Shown: positions 9,232 through 18,825 of the stretch, in pieces
Layout of the letters: each line of letters begins with the position of its first letter
How positions within the stretch are numbered: position 1 is the stretch's first letter
NCBI RefSeq assembly: GCF_009827305.1
Contig: NZ_WTYJ01000002.1
Location: 372,001-436,000, forward strand
Origin: Croceibacterium xixiisoli
GTDB lineage: Bacteria > Pseudomonadota > Alphaproteobacteria > Sphingomonadales > Sphingomonadaceae
Reading direction: 5' to 3'
DNA: 64,000 bases
Notes under the pieces: model-generated
Told to the model about the DNA's origin: nothing
Databases searched by the model: none
Seen by the model: the letters and a program-made list of their open reading frames with translations, nothing else
Program-made: the position numbers and the translations under genes

Positions 9232-9780
9232 TCAGAACTCGAAATAATACGGGGTGCTGTCCACGGTTTCGACGACGCGGCATCCGCTGGAAACCTCCTT
9301 GCAGGCATCCAGCGCCAGCCGTCGCGCCTGATTGACGCGGCCGGCGAAACCGGCGTGGAACCGGCCGTCGCTGCTGCGGGCGATGGCGAAATGGCCATTG
9401 CCGCCCCACAGGCCGATGGTGCAGTTGCGCCCGCCACGATATTCGCATTCGCGCACGGCGTATCTTTCCGCCTCTTCGCGCGAACTGGCCCGCTGGCTGC
9501 CATAGGCATAGTCGTGCTTGCCATCTTCGGTCTGCCAGAAAGCGATCGCGGCAAAGGATTGCGCCATATAGCCGGGCCCACGCACGGCGGGTGTTTCGAA
9601 CACCTGGCCGGGCGCCGAATAGCCGGTGCCGAACATCACTTCCGGCGGCGGGGAGACGCAGGGCAGGCCGCCAGCGCAGGGCATGTTGTAAATCGGCGGA
9701 GGATTCTGTGCCACGGCCGGTGCGGGGACGAGGCCGAAAAGAGACGTCAGCATGGCGGACAGGAAAACGATCAGGCGCAT
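9232..9780 (-). CDS. secreted DUF4189-domain protein
   Basis: 182 residues. An N-terminal signal peptide (MRLIVFLSAMLTSLFGLVPAPAVAQ) is followed by a short Pro/Gly-rich linker. The DUF4189 domain spans about residues 75-180: SFAAIAFWQTEDGKHDYAYG, then ASSREEAERYAVREC, two cysteine pairs (ECEYRGGRNC, ACKEVSSGC) and a final SSGCRVV strand. The domain is known from many proteobacterial periplasmic proteins, but its function is not established. The start at 9780 was chosen over upstream codons because the signal peptide begins there and GGGAG lies nine bases before it. Confidence 0.85.
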   Translation of the reverse strand: MRLIVFLSAMLTSLFGLVPAPAVAQNPPPIYNMPCAGGLPCVSPPPEVMFGTGYSAPGQVFETPAVRGPGYMAQSFAAIAFWQTEDGKHDYAYGSQRASSREEAERYAVRECEYRGGRNCTIGLWGGNGHFAIARSSDGRFHAGFAGRVNQARRLALDACKEVSSGCRVVETVDSTPYYFEF

Positions 9781-9882
9781 TGGGGCTCTCCCACTCTCTC
9801 GGCGCAATATGCTAACCCGCCTCGTGGCAAAGCCTATGGCTTCGTCATCGGCCTGACCCTGGCCGCGCACGGACTGCCGCAG

Positions 9883-10680
9883 TCATGAAATGAAGAATTC
9901 TATCGGCACGGTCACCTCCATCACGTCCGGCTGATCAGGCGGGATCGGGGGCAGCGGCTGGGCACGGCGCAGCGTATCGAGCGCGGCCCGATCGAGCAGC
10001 GGCGATCCGGCCGATTGGACGACAGAAGACGACAAGATGCGTCCATCGCGCGCGGCACGAAAACGCACATGGGCCACGCCCTGCAGGCGCCGCGCGCGGG
10101 CGGCGGCGGGGTAGCGGCGGAATTTTTCCAGATGCCCCAGCAGCAGCGCCTGCCAGCTGGGATCGGCATTGCTGGCCATCTGGCGGGCCGGCGGGGCGGG
10201 CAGGGATCGCGGAGCGGTGGTTTCCGGCACCGGATCGGCCGCCTGCGCCGGTGGCATGGGCGGCGGAGGCGGGGGCTGGATGATGGTGCTGCGCGGCACG
10301 TCGATAGCCTTGGGCAGCGGGGGTATTTCCTCGAGCGGTTGGGGCGCCTGTTCCTGCTGCTCCGTCTGGCGCGGACCTTCGGGCACTTCCTCCACCGGTT
10401 CCGGCGGGGCGGAAAGTGGCAGGTTTTCCACCACCAGAGGTTCGGGCGGGGGTGGGGTGGGCTGGACGATGTGCCAAGTGACGAAGATACAGGCGAGCAC
10501 GAACAGGCCGATCCCGCCGGTCCCGCCCAGGCCTGCCATCCGCGTGCGCCAGCCGGTCGGCTGATCGCTGTAGCGTCCGCCCGCCGCCCGGGCATCCGCC
10601 AACGGGACTGGGCGGTATTCCGTCGACGGATCATGGGCCGGCACGGGCCAGCGGGGGGCGTTCATGGCGGCAGGCCTCAT
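9883..10680 (-). CDS. tonB: TonB energy transducer
   Basis: 265 residues. A cytoplasmic N-terminus of about 50 residues, one membrane segment (GGIGLFVLACIFVTWHIV), a long Pro/Glu spacer (residues 75-165, with PPPPPPMPP runs) and a C-terminal TonB domain: LLGHLEKFRRYPAAARARR, GVAHVRFRAARDGRI, then a final VPIEFFIS strand. It transmits proton-motive force from ExbBD to outer-membrane receptors. ExbB/ExbD are not in the window. The start overlaps the DUF454 stop by four bases (ATGA), placing it last in the heme operon. ATG 10665 is an alternative start. Confidence 0.92.
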   Translation of the reverse strand: MRPAAMNAPRWPVPAHDPSTEYRPVPLADARAAGGRYSDQPTGWRTRMAGLGGTGGIGLFVLACIFVTWHIVQPTPPPPEPLVVENLPLSAPPEPVEEVPEGPRQTEQQEQAPQPLEEIPPLPKAIDVPRSTIIQPPPPPPMPPAQAADPVPETTAPRSLPAPPARQMASNADPSWQALLLGHLEKFRRYPAAARARRLQGVAHVRFRAARDGRILSSSVVQSAGSPLLDRAALDTLRRAQPLPPIPPDQPDVMEVTVPIEFFIS

Positions 10681-11177
10681 GATCTTTCGCTTCCGATTGC
10701 GGCGGGGGGCGTGGCCGGCAGCAGCCCGGCCTGTGGCACACGGGCCGGTTCAGCTTGCGGTTCTGGGCCCGGGTCAGCTTGGGGTTCGGGCCTGCGGATG
10801 ATCCAGCGGGCCCAGAAGATCAGGAACAGCGCGATCCCGATGCTCCAGCCCCAGCGCCAGTTCCACACCCATTCGCGTTCGGGGCGAACATGCAGCCAGA
10901 ACATCGCATAGCCAAAACTCATGCCGATGCAGGCCATCCACTTGGCCTTGCGTGGGACGGCGCGGTTGCGCCGCCAGGCGCGCAGATTGGGGCCGAATTT
11001 CGGGTGGTTGATCAGCCATGCTTCCAGTCGGGGGCTCGATTTGGCGAAACAGGGCAGGGCCAGCAGCAGGAAGTCGGTGGTCGGCAACAGCGGCACGAAA
11101 ATGCCGATGAAGCCGATCCCCACCATCAGCAGGCCCAGCACCAGCCAGAAGGCACGCGAAAGCCGCCCCCGCTGCAT
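10677..11177 (-). CDS. DUF454 (YbaN-type) inner membrane protein
   Basis: 166 residues from ATG 11177. The DUF454 core is clear: LVLGLLMVGIGFIGIFVPLLP followed by TTDFLLLALPCFAKSSPRLEAW and a NHPKFGPNLRAW block. Three to four membrane segments; the C-terminal tail is Pro/Glu-rich. An in-frame ATG at 11234 would add 19 residues and overlap the heme oxygenase gene. The later start is preferred because the extra residues are Pro-rich and outside the family alignment. Members are often found beside heme oxygenase or iron genes, but no biochemical role is proven. It lies between heme oxygenase and tonB on one likely transcript. Confidence 0.87.
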   Translation of the reverse strand: MQRGRLSRAFWLVLGLLMVGIGFIGIFVPLLPTTDFLLLALPCFAKSSPRLEAWLINHPKFGPNLRAWRRNRAVPRKAKWMACIGMSFGYAMFWLHVRPEREWVWNWRWGWSIGIALFLIFWARWIIRRPEPQADPGPEPQAEPARVPQAGLLPATPPAAIGSERS

Positions 11178-11211
11178 CGGCGGGGGCGGCTCTTGGGTGG
11201 GGATGGGCGCG

Positions 11212-11805
11212 TCAGCTGATGCGGGCATCGACATGGCGCTGCACCCGGGTGAAGGCGGCTTCGGCCCCGGCCACGGCGCGGCGCTGTTCATCGTCCGAAA
11301 GCGCCACCGCATCCAGTGCAGCGGTGAAGGCCCGCCAATGCGCAGCAGGCCCTTCGGCTGCGGGGGCGAGATGGCGGGCGCCGTGATCGTCCGACAGGCC
11401 GATCTTCGCCGCAGCCTTGCGCAGCAGTGCCGCCCCCATGTTGGACCCTTCGGCCACATAGAGCCAGCCGAGCGCGGTGGGCAGATCCACCGGCTCTGCC
11501 GCCACGAAGGCCAGGCCTTCTTCCGATCCATCGGGCGGGGTCCGGTCCAGATCGGTCAGATCTGCGGAGATCAGCGCCAGCCGCCGCCGGTCTGCCAACC
11601 CCGGCAGAGCGTTCTGCAATGCCGGGACGTCATAGAGCGCGTCGATATCGCGGTGGAACAGATACTGCACTTCCGCGAACCGAACATAGCCATCGACACT
11701 GTCGAAGGAGGCTGCCGACATAATCGATTTGTCGAGTTTGTCATGCGTGTCGTGCGTCTGGGCTTTCAGCCGCTTCGACAGGGATGTTTCGCAAACGTCA
11801 GTCAT
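11212..11805 (-). CDS. heme oxygenase (biliverdin-producing)
   Basis: 197 residues, the usual length for bacterial heme oxygenases. The N-terminal SKRLKAQTHDTHDKLD segment carries the proximal heme-ligand histidine (His18 or His21). LGWLYVAEGSNMGAALL near residue 115 is the distal-helix glycine-rich motif that gives room for O2 on heme. It cleaves heme to biliverdin, CO and Fe2+, releasing iron from heme imported by the neighbouring receptor. Start ATG 11805 has GAAGGA upstream; longer in-frame starts run into the receptor gene. It is followed by DUF454 and tonB. Confidence 0.93.
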   Translation of the reverse strand: MTDVCETSLSKRLKAQTHDTHDKLDKSIMSAASFDSVDGYVRFAEVQYLFHRDIDALYDVPALQNALPGLADRRRLALISADLTDLDRTPPDGSEEGLAFVAAEPVDLPTALGWLYVAEGSNMGAALLRKAAAKIGLSDDHGARHLAPAAEGPAAHWRAFTAALDAVALSDDEQRRAVAGAEAAFTRVQRHVDARIS

Positions 11806-11828
11806 AACAGGTCCTTCGGGTTCCGTGC

Positions 11829-14800
11829 TCAGAAACGATAGCTGATGCCCACACGCACGGTGTGCAGATCGGCATTGGTGTTGTGGCGTCGGCCGTTGAC
11901 GACGTTCGACGATCCGGTGACTTCGCGCCATTCGTTGATCGGCGCCTCATAGGCAGGGATTTCGAGAAAGTGCCGTCGCCGAAATCGATGATCTGCGCCG
12001 GCACTTGCTGATAGCCGACCACTTCGTAATATCCGTGGTCCAGCACGATGCCGGCCCGCGCATCCTTGAAGGTGAAATCCTTGCGGTCGAACCGGGCGTA
12101 GCCGTAATCCACCCGCATGGACCAGTTGCGGCCCAGCGAGCGTTCCATGCCCGTACCGAACACCGCGCCGGCGCGCTGCTGGCGGTCCTTTTCGAAGAAC
12201 AGATGCTCCACGGCCTGCCCGACGCCCATCTGCTCTTCGTTGTTGGTGGGCCAGGAACGATACTGGTTGCGGGTCTGGGTTTCGGTAAGCCAGGCGAGGC
12301 CCGCCGTGCCGTAGAACAGCGTCTGGCCTACCGCATAGCCAAGCCGGCCGCGCAGCGTGAGCATGCGGTCCCACTTGTATTCGGTGTCGGATTCCAGCGC
12401 GCCATTGCTCTGCAGATAAGGGATGTTCTGCTGGTCGCCGGTCAGCCCCACGCTGGATGTGCTGGCAAGATCGCCGGAGGAAATATCGGCCTCGATCCCG
12501 AGCACCACGTTGGACGGCAGCTGATAATTGTACCCGGCATGCAGCCCGCCGATGAAATTGCGCATCGTCTGGTCGATGCGGCTGTTGTTGACCAGATCGG
12601 TCGGCGTGCCGGCCAGATCGGTCACACCGCCGCGCGTCTTGCCCACGCCATAACCGATGCTGCCGCCGACATAGGGGCCAGTCCAGTCGGTGGTCTCGCC
12701 ATCGCTGGCGAACCATTTCGCCGGCCACATGGCATGTGCCGTACCGCCTTCGCCCGAACCGAATGTGCCGGTGAAGCCGATGCGGAATGTGCGCCCCGGC
12801 GCCGGCACATAGGCCAGGCTCATGGCTTCGTTGTAATAACGATCGGTGATGTTATCGACGCTCCAGTCGATCGACAGCCCGTCGCTGACGCGGAAACTGC
12901 CGGTCATGTCGACCACCACATAGGGCTGCCAGGTCACCGCCGTGATCAGCGGCATGTAACCGCTGTGCGGCACCTCGGCCCCGACGATCCGCTTGCCCAT
13001 ATAGGTCGCCCGCGCGCCCAGCATGGCCCGATCATCGAAGAAGGTCTGGCTGACCGACAGATTGGCCGCCCAGCGCGGCGGGATGTAATTGGTGCCGTAA
13101 TCGGATGCGAGCGAGCTTTCCACGCAATTGCCCGCCGTGCGGCAGAACTCGACATGATCGTAATAGGTTGCCCCGGCATCCAGCTTGAAGCCGCCCTTGC
13201 TGTAGGACAGGCTGCCCTCCAGCCCGCGGAATTTCGCCCGGTCGATGTTGAACATCTGCATGGCGAAATACTGGCTGATATAGCGTCGGCTGATGTAGCC
13301 GTTGATATCATTGTCGAAGCCGGTCAGCTTCAGCCCCAACTGGTCATCGCTGCCCAGCAGGCCATTGTGCAGATAGTTGACGCCCGCTTCCCAATTGCGT
13401 GCCTCTTCTTTGTGCAGATCGGGGTTGGCGATCATGAAGAAACCGGTCGTCGCCTCCATCAGCGACGGCAGCCGCGCGGCCTGCTTGTAGCTGCCGAAAA
13501 TCTGCAGCCCGTCCAGCGGCATCAGCGCGCCACCCAGGGAGAAGCTGACCGCATCCTCGCTGCGGCTGAAGATCTCGGTGTGATAGGTGGTGCCGGTCTG
13601 CTTGTCGTCCAGATCATAGGACTGGTACCGCAGCCCGCCGTCCAGCCGCAGCCAGGATACTGGCTCATAGCTCAACTGCCCGAACAGGCTCACCTCACGC
13701 CGCGATCCTTCGCGGCCCGGGGGGATGGCGCCGCCGGTTACCCAGCCGTCCACCGGCCCGGCATCCTCGCGCAGATAGGATGCGCCATAATCGGCCGAAA
13801 TCAGCCCCAGCCCGGTGCTGATGCGGCTGGAATTGGTCAGATCCGCCCCCCAGCTGTCGACATAGCGGGGCAGGGCGTTGGTATTGGCCAGCGATGGGGC
13901 GGATTCCTCCAGCCGCTCAGCTTCACATCCAGCAATTCGCTGGCCGGGTTGAAGCGATAGCGCGCGGTAAAGCGGTCGAGCGCGGTGTGCGACAGCAGCG
14001 GGTTCTGGAACACGGTCGCCGTGGCGCTGCCGACCGAACCGGGGTAGTTTTCGCCGAAGCGGCTCCAATATCCGCCATAACCCAGCTCGATCGAATGATC
14101 GTCAGCCGGGCGGATCACCGCCTTGACCAGCACGGATTCGGTATCGGTGGAGGTGTTGAGCACCTCTTCCCCGGCCACGAAGGGCGTCGATCCGGTGCAG
14201 GTGTAATATTCGATCGCGCGCGCGCACAGGGCGGCAAGTCGCTCATCGCCCGGGTTGGATGCGCAATAGGCTGATGGGGTGCCGGTCACCTGCGGCGCGG
14301 TATCTCCGCGCGTGCCGGCGTGGTAATTGCCCGTGCGGCGCAGCGAATAACCGGCGATGATGTCCACCGCATCGCTCTTGCGTGCAAACACCAGGCTGGC
14401 CGATCCGCCGGTCGCCTCCAGAAATCCGGGCCGGTCATTTTCGCGGGTGCCGGCCAGCGGCAGGCCGCCCGATGTTCTCGGCTCCAGCAGGCTGCGCGTC
14501 TGGCCGGACCGTGGCTGGCTGGAATTGTTGGACAGGCTGGCCTTGACCCGCACCGCCATCTCGTCGCCCTCGGGCACGATGTCATCGGCGCTCAGCGTGC
14601 TCATGCTCACCGATCCGCCGATGCCCCCGGCGATGGCATTGGCCATCGACGGGCCCTTTTCGATCGCCACATGGCTGATGAAATCGGGATCGACGAAGCT
14701 GCGGTTGCTGGTGCCCTGATAGCCGCGATAGACGGTCGTGCCGTTGATCGCGCCATCCACCGTCACCGGCACGCGCCCCTGGCCCTGCATGCCGCGAATG

Positions 14801-15459
14801 TTCACGTCCAGCCCGCCGCTGGTGCGCGCTTCACCCACGATGACCCCGGTCGCCCCGCGCAGCATGTCGGCCGGGGATTGCGCCGGGTAGCGTTCCAGCG
14901 TTTCGCGGGTCACCACGCTGACGGAACCGGGCGTGGCATAGACGCTGCCCTGCGTCCCGTCCTAGGCGGCGGTGCGGCCATTGTCACCGGTCCCGCCCGT
15001 GCCATTGGTGTTACCGCCATTTCCCGACGTGCCCTCGACCCGCAGGGTGCCCAGCTGGACGGATCCATCCTGAGCCTGCGGAGCCGCTTCCAGCACTGCG
15101 GTGTTGTCATCGGCCATCCGCCAACTCAGCCCGGTTCCGGCCAGCAGCCGGCCGAGCGCCTGGGCCGGCGCCTGGTCTCCGCGCACGGCGGCAGACTGCC
15201 GCCCGGCGGTCAGCCCACCGCTGGCGGTCACCTGAATGCCGGACTGGCGGCTGAACAGCACGATCGCATCCTGCAGCGGCTGGGCCGGGATGTCGAAGCT
15301 GCGGGTGGCGGCCTTGTCCTGCGCGGCGGCGGTCACCGTCATCGCTGCCGTCAGCGCCAACGCCGAGGGGACCAGCGCCGATGTGGTCAGCAGCATGCCT
15401 CCCATTGCGCCCAGCCGGGCCTTTGCGGAAAGATCACGCCCGCGCATCAACATACCCAT
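11829..15459 (-). pseudogene. HasR-like STN-domain TonB-dependent heme receptor fused to an Omp25/31-like barrel; three lesions
   Basis: Reading from 15459: a signal peptide ending near TVTAAAQ, an STN secretin/TonB N-terminal domain (FDIPAQPLQDAIVLFSRQSG) for signalling to an anti-sigma, then an in-frame TAG at 14964-14962. The same frame resumes with the plug domain (ETLERYPAQSPADMLRGATG, IRGMQGQGRVPVTVDGA), typical of hemoglobin/heme receptors. Near 13905-13915 the frame shifts and the barrel continues to GRTFRIGFTGTF (about 12770). A further roughly 300 residues follow, beginning TDWTGPYVGGSIGYGVGKT, the opening of an Omp25/Omp31-type porin barrel. A second frameshift near 11965 restores an ending in VRVGISYRF with stop at 11829. 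One lesion might be a sequencing error; three suggest decay or a poor-quality stretch. Confidence 0.85.
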
Positions 15460-15492
15460 CGAAATTCTCCATCTGAACCTTGTCGATGCTAT

Positions 15493-15509
15493 TGCGAATG
15501 GCTTGCATC
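15493..15509. promoter_or_regulatory. imperfect Fur-like box upstream of the receptor
   Basis: TTGCGAATGGCTTGCAT shares one intact TGCGAAT half with the perfect palindrome at 17439-17457; the other half (GCTTGCA) is degenerate. It lies 34 bp upstream of the receptor start, a fitting place for iron repression. Inference from similarity only. Confidence 0.35.
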
Positions 15510-15631
15510 AACTGAGATGGAAGTGAGACGAGTGGTGAGGCGGCTTTTTCAGAAAATCTTTGTGCGCTGCGAAAAATTTTCCGCAAGGCGCTGGATAAAA
15601 GAGGAAATTTGGGTGAGGGATTCATGACCGG

Positions 15632-16645
15632 TCAGGAAATCACGATCAGCCAGGGCGTGATCTGGCGCACGGTTCCGCCAGCTTCGCCGACCAGGGCGCG
15701 CAGGGCGGCTTGCGGATTGCGGGCATCATAGACGCCATCCATCCGTTGCTGGCCCAGGTCGCTATTGGTCAGCAGGATGCGCCCGCCATACCAGGGGCGC
15801 AATTCATCGATCACCTCGGCAATCGGGCGGTTGTGCGCCACCACCCGGCCTTCACGCCAGGCCCCGACGAGCGCCGGATTGCTGCGACCGTCTTCGACCA
15901 GATGATCGCCATCGATCCGCACCCAATGCCCGGCGGTCAGTTCGCGGGCCGTGGACGGGGCAATGCCCTGGTCCAGCACGCGCACCCGCCCATGGGCCAC
16001 CGCCACCGAAGTGGTATCGCCGATCTGTCGAACGTCGAATCCGGTGCCCAGCACCGTGGTGCGGACATCGCCGGATTGCACGCGAAACGGGGCGTCCGGA
16101 TCGCGCTCCACCTCGAACCAGGCCTGGCCGGCCAGCAGGCGCACATGGCGCTGCCCCTTGGCATAATCGACCGCGATTGCACTGTCGGGCCCCAGTTGCA
16201 CCTGGCTGCCATCGGCCAGTGCCAGCGTGGTCATCTCGCCTGCGCCGGTCCTGTGATCGGCCTGGGCATGGATCACGGCAGACGGCGCAATCCAGGCCAA
16301 CGCCAGTGCGGCCGCCACCGCAGCCCCGGCAGATCGCACCGCCGTTCTGCGTGATCGCATCCAGCGTGGCGTGCGGGATTTTGGTGTCGGGCGCAGATCG
16401 GACAGGGGTGGGGCCGTGGCATCATCCTGCCGCTGCGCTTCCCGCCAATGGCTGGCCAGTTCCGGCTCGGCCTGTCCCAGCAGGTCGAACACTTCGCTGA
16501 CCGATGCCCAGGCGCGCGCATGGCTGGCATCCTCGTCCAGCCAGGCTTCGAACCGCGCCAGAGTGGGCGCATCCTCAGGCTCTTCGCGCAGCAGGATCAG
16601 CCAGTCGGCCGCCTGGCGGTGGGCGGGGTGCAGATCAGCGTCCAT
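15632..16645 (-). CDS. FecR-family anti-sigma/sigma regulator (HasS-like)
   Basis: 337 residues from ATG 16645, preceded by a strong AAAGGAG. The N-terminal DUF4880 domain (HRQAADWLILLREEPEDAPT, then FEAWLDEDASHARAW) binds the sigma factor in the cytoplasm. A single membrane segment lies near residues 105-130 (GAAVAAALALAWIAPSAVI). The periplasmic FecR domain (LALADGSQVQLGPDSAI, FRVQSGDVRTTVLGTGFDVR) is followed by a DUF4974/STN-like end (DGVYDARNPQAALRALVGEA). It should receive the signal from the STN domain of the receptor. The receptor reading frame is broken, so this route may no longer work. Confidence 0.93.
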   Translation of the reverse strand: MDADLHPAHRQAADWLILLREEPEDAPTLARFEAWLDEDASHARAWASVSEVFDLLGQAEPELASHWREAQRQDDATAPPLSDLRPTPKSRTPRWMRSRRTAVRSAGAAVAAALALAWIAPSAVIHAQADHRTGAGEMTTLALADGSQVQLGPDSAIAVDYAKGQRHVRLLAGQAWFEVERDPDAPFRVQSGDVRTTVLGTGFDVRQIGDTTSVAVAHGRVRVLDQGIAPSTARELTAGHWVRIDGDHLVEDGRSNPALVGAWREGRVVAHNRPIAEVIDELRPWYGGRILLTNSDLGQQRMDGVYDARNPQAALRALVGEAGGTVRQITPWLIVIS

Positions 16646-16870
16646 CGGCACGCTCCTTTCCGCCACCAGATAGAGCTGCGGCGCAGGCTTTCCGCCCGAC
16701 AGCGCCACGGCGCGCAGCCGCAGCGCACGCTGCCGCCTCCGTCGCCGGATCTGCTCGGGGGAACGCCATCTCATATGTGTCAGACGTTCGGGGTCGGGCA
16801 GATTTCAGAAAAATTCGTTCGTCCACGCATGCGGCGGGTTGGGGCACATTGGCGGATCGATGCAGCACCA

Positions 16871-17419
16871 TCATTTCGCCTTCCCCCGGTCCAGCCCGCA
16901 ACGATCGGCACACACGGCCAGACCTTCGGAAATCAGCAGATGCACCAGCGGCACCGACACCTGCAAATGGTCGGCAATCTCGCGCAACTTATATCCGCCG
17001 AACCGGTACATTTCGATTGCCACCTGCTGCCGTTCCGGCAGGGTGCGCAGCACGCCCAGCACGCAATCCAGATCCCGCCGCGCCCCCAGTGCCGTCTCGG
17101 GGGAGGGGCGGTCATCGGCCACGATCTGGCTGGCGTCATCCATGTCGCCACCGCTGATCCGCCCCTCACGCGCCTTGCGGCGCAGCAGATCAATGGACAG
17201 ATTGCGCACCATGGTGCGCAGATAACCCAGCGGCGCGCGCACCTCCGCCGCAGCGCTGCCACTGCGGGCGGCCAGCGTCAGCCAGGCTTCCTGCACGACA
17301 TCTTCTGCCTGGCCGCGATCGCCCAGCACCTTGGCGGCATAGTCCGTCAATGACGCGCGGTGCGTCATGAAGAACCGCATCGCCAAATTGTCCTGCTGCA
17401 CCGCCGCCTTCTTGTCCAA
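16871..17419 (-). CDS. ECF sigma factor (FecI/HasI-like)
   Basis: 182 residues if TTG 17419 is used; ATG 17380 would give 169 and matches the family N-terminus better (MRFFMTHRASLTDYAAKVLG), with AGGA about 11 bases upstream. Region 2 contains GQAEDVVQEAWLTLAAR and LGYLRTMVRNLSIDLLRR. Region 4 contains LRTLPERQQVAIEMYRFGGY and KLREIADHLQVSVPLVHLL. It probably directs RNA polymerase to the heme receptor operon. The FecR gene follows 225 bp downstream, and a Fur-like palindrome lies just upstream, as expected for iron-repressed sigma genes. Confidence 0.92.
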   Translation of the reverse strand: MDKKAAVQQDNLAMRFFMTHRASLTDYAAKVLGDRGQAEDVVQEAWLTLAARSGSAAAEVRAPLGYLRTMVRNLSIDLLRRKAREGRISGGDMDDASQIVADDRPSPETALGARRDLDCVLGVLRTLPERQQVAIEMYRFGGYKLREIADHLQVSVPLVHLLISEGLAVCADRCGLDRGKAK

Positions 17420-17438
17420 GCGCGCATATCAAGCGCAA

Positions 17439-17457
17439 GTTGCGAATAATTCGCAAC
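17439..17457. promoter_or_regulatory. perfect 9-1-9 palindrome, Fur-like operator
   Basis: GTTGCGAAT-A-ATTCGCAAC, a perfect inverted repeat around a single central base, 20 bp before the TTG start of the ECF sigma gene. It has the 7-1-7 layout of Fur boxes, with TGCGAAT replacing TGATAAT, a GC-adapted form plausible for alphaproteobacterial Fur. Identity of the binding protein is inferred. Confidence 0.55.
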
Positions 17458-17547
17458 AGCGTTAGGGCAGGTTTCGCTGCGGGGCAAGCCCTCGCAACTG
17501 TATCAATTGGGGAACATCGCCAGCTTGCTTCCGAGTGGCGCCGGGCC

Positions 17548-18825
17548 TCAGGCGGCTTGGCTCAGCCCCATCATGGTGTTTCTGATTTGCGCTTCGGTCA
17601 GCCCGAAATCGCTGATGTTATATTGATGCCCACTCAGCCTGCCATGGCGCGGCTGCTGCATGAAACTTGTCATGCGGTCCAGCACTGCAGGCGTCAGCGA
17701 CCACCCCATTGTGTGATACAGTCGATGGACCTCGCCCTGCCAATCGGCCTGCATCGCAGAATAGGCAACCAGGGCCGCATCGCTGTGCCGGACGAGCGCC
17801 TGGGCCATTCGCTCCTCACGCAGGGCGACTTTGTGCAACCACTCTCTGCCGATCCAGCGATCATCCACCCGGTCGGACTGCAGCGCCATCTGGTTGCGTA
17901 CCAGCGACGCGGATGATCCGACGATCTCGACCGGATCGCGTTGCAACACGATCAGTCTGGCATCCGGGAATATGTCCAGCACCGCCTCCAGATCCTGCGC
18001 AAACTGCGGCAGCTTCATGATCCAGGGTTTGTCCGTCCGGTCGCGCCGCAGCCAGTGGATGGTCTGCAGATGGCGGCGAAACTGACGATAGACGGGCCGG
18101 CTGTCACTGGCTTCCCCATGGCGGGCGAAGCTCGGGATGCGCCATTGTGCCTCGAACGCGGCGCCATAGAGGCTGATGTTGTGCAGCCCGATTTCCTCAT
18201 CGGCGTCGGTTGCCTGTGTCGGGTGGATCGCGGCGAACTTGGGATTCAGCCAATGCGCCAGGCTCAACGCCATGCGTGAGCGCCAGCGGCGGTCGTCGAA
18301 CGGCAACCAGTCCCAGCGCGGAACCGGGTTCCAGCTTTCGAAGAATCGCGTGAAGGTGAAGGCCGGATCGCAGGCCAGCAAACGCTGCATCAGCGTGCTG
18401 CCGGATCGCATCTGTCCCACGATGATGATCGGCGCGGTCATCGGCACATCAGCAATTTCCGGATGGCGATGCCACAGGGATGCTGCGCGCAGCCGGTTGG
18501 AAAGGGCGGCAACGATCTGGCCATAGGCAATCGTCAGGCCAAGCGCATTCAGTCCGGCTTCCTGCTGCAGGGCGTCGGCCAGCAGGTTCAGCCGGGGGCG
18601 CCAGCCATCGTCCTCTTCCCCGAAATTGCAGAGCCCGGTGCTCTCCCGCGCCGCTGCGATCATCGCCAGCGGATCAAGGGCGGGGCGGTCGCTCCACCCT
18701 TGGCGCCATCCATGTTCCAGCAAGCTTATCAACCGCCCGGCGCGATCCCGCCGCTCTGTCGGTTCAATTGAATGCGATACAGGCAGGAAGGTCGAGGCCA
18801 TTGGGTCGTTACCTTCCGTTTCCAT
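17548..18825 (-). CDS. sulfotransferase family protein
   Basis: 425 residues. The PAPS 5'-phosphosulfate loop is PIIIVGQMRSGSTLMQRLLA (about residues 130-149). The 3'-phosphate site is probably RLIVLQRDPVEIVGSSASLV (about 290-309). An N-terminal helical domain of about 125 residues precedes the core, as in bacterial members of Sulfotransfer_3. It would transfer sulfate from PAPS to a hydroxyl or amine of an unknown acceptor. No PAPS synthesis or polysaccharide genes lie nearby. Start ATG 18825 or 18801; the first overlaps the small membrane-protein gene by 17 bases. Confidence 0.88.
   Translation of the reverse strand: METEGNDPMASTFLPVSHSIEPTERRDRAGRLISLLEHGWRQGWSDRPALDPLAMIAAARESTGLCNFGEEDDGWRPRLNLLADALQQEAGLNALGLTIAYGQIVAALSNRLRAASLWHRHPEIADVPMTAPIIIVGQMRSGSTLMQRLLACDPAFTFTRFFESWNPVPRWDWLPFDDRRWRSRMALSLAHWLNPKFAAIHPTQATDADEEIGLHNISLYGAAFEAQWRIPSFARHGEASDSRPVYRQFRRHLQTIHWLRRDRTDKPWIMKLPQFAQDLEAVLDIFPDARLIVLQRDPVEIVGSSASLVRNQMALQSDRVDDRWIGREWLHKVALREERMAQALVRHSDAALVAYSAMQADWQGEVHRLYHTMGWSLTPAVLDRMTSFMQQPRHGRLSGHQYNISDFGLTEAQIRNTMMGLSQAA

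Noticed and set aside
10151-10166. Fourth copy of the CCAGCTGG dyad at 10153
   Set aside because: Inside the TonB coding region and without the ATAT flanks; explained by codons for a Pro-Ser-Trp-Gln segment.
10259-10290. Poly-proline run read as a repeat locus
   Set aside because: It is the normal Pro-rich spacer of TonB.
12005-13960. 651-codon plus-strand frame inside the heme receptor
   Set aside because: Antisense shadow; the minus strand encodes recognisable receptor sequence in spite of frameshifts.
14320-15627. 435-codon plus-strand frame opposite the receptor N-terminus
   Set aside because: No domain; the minus strand carries STN and plug motifs.
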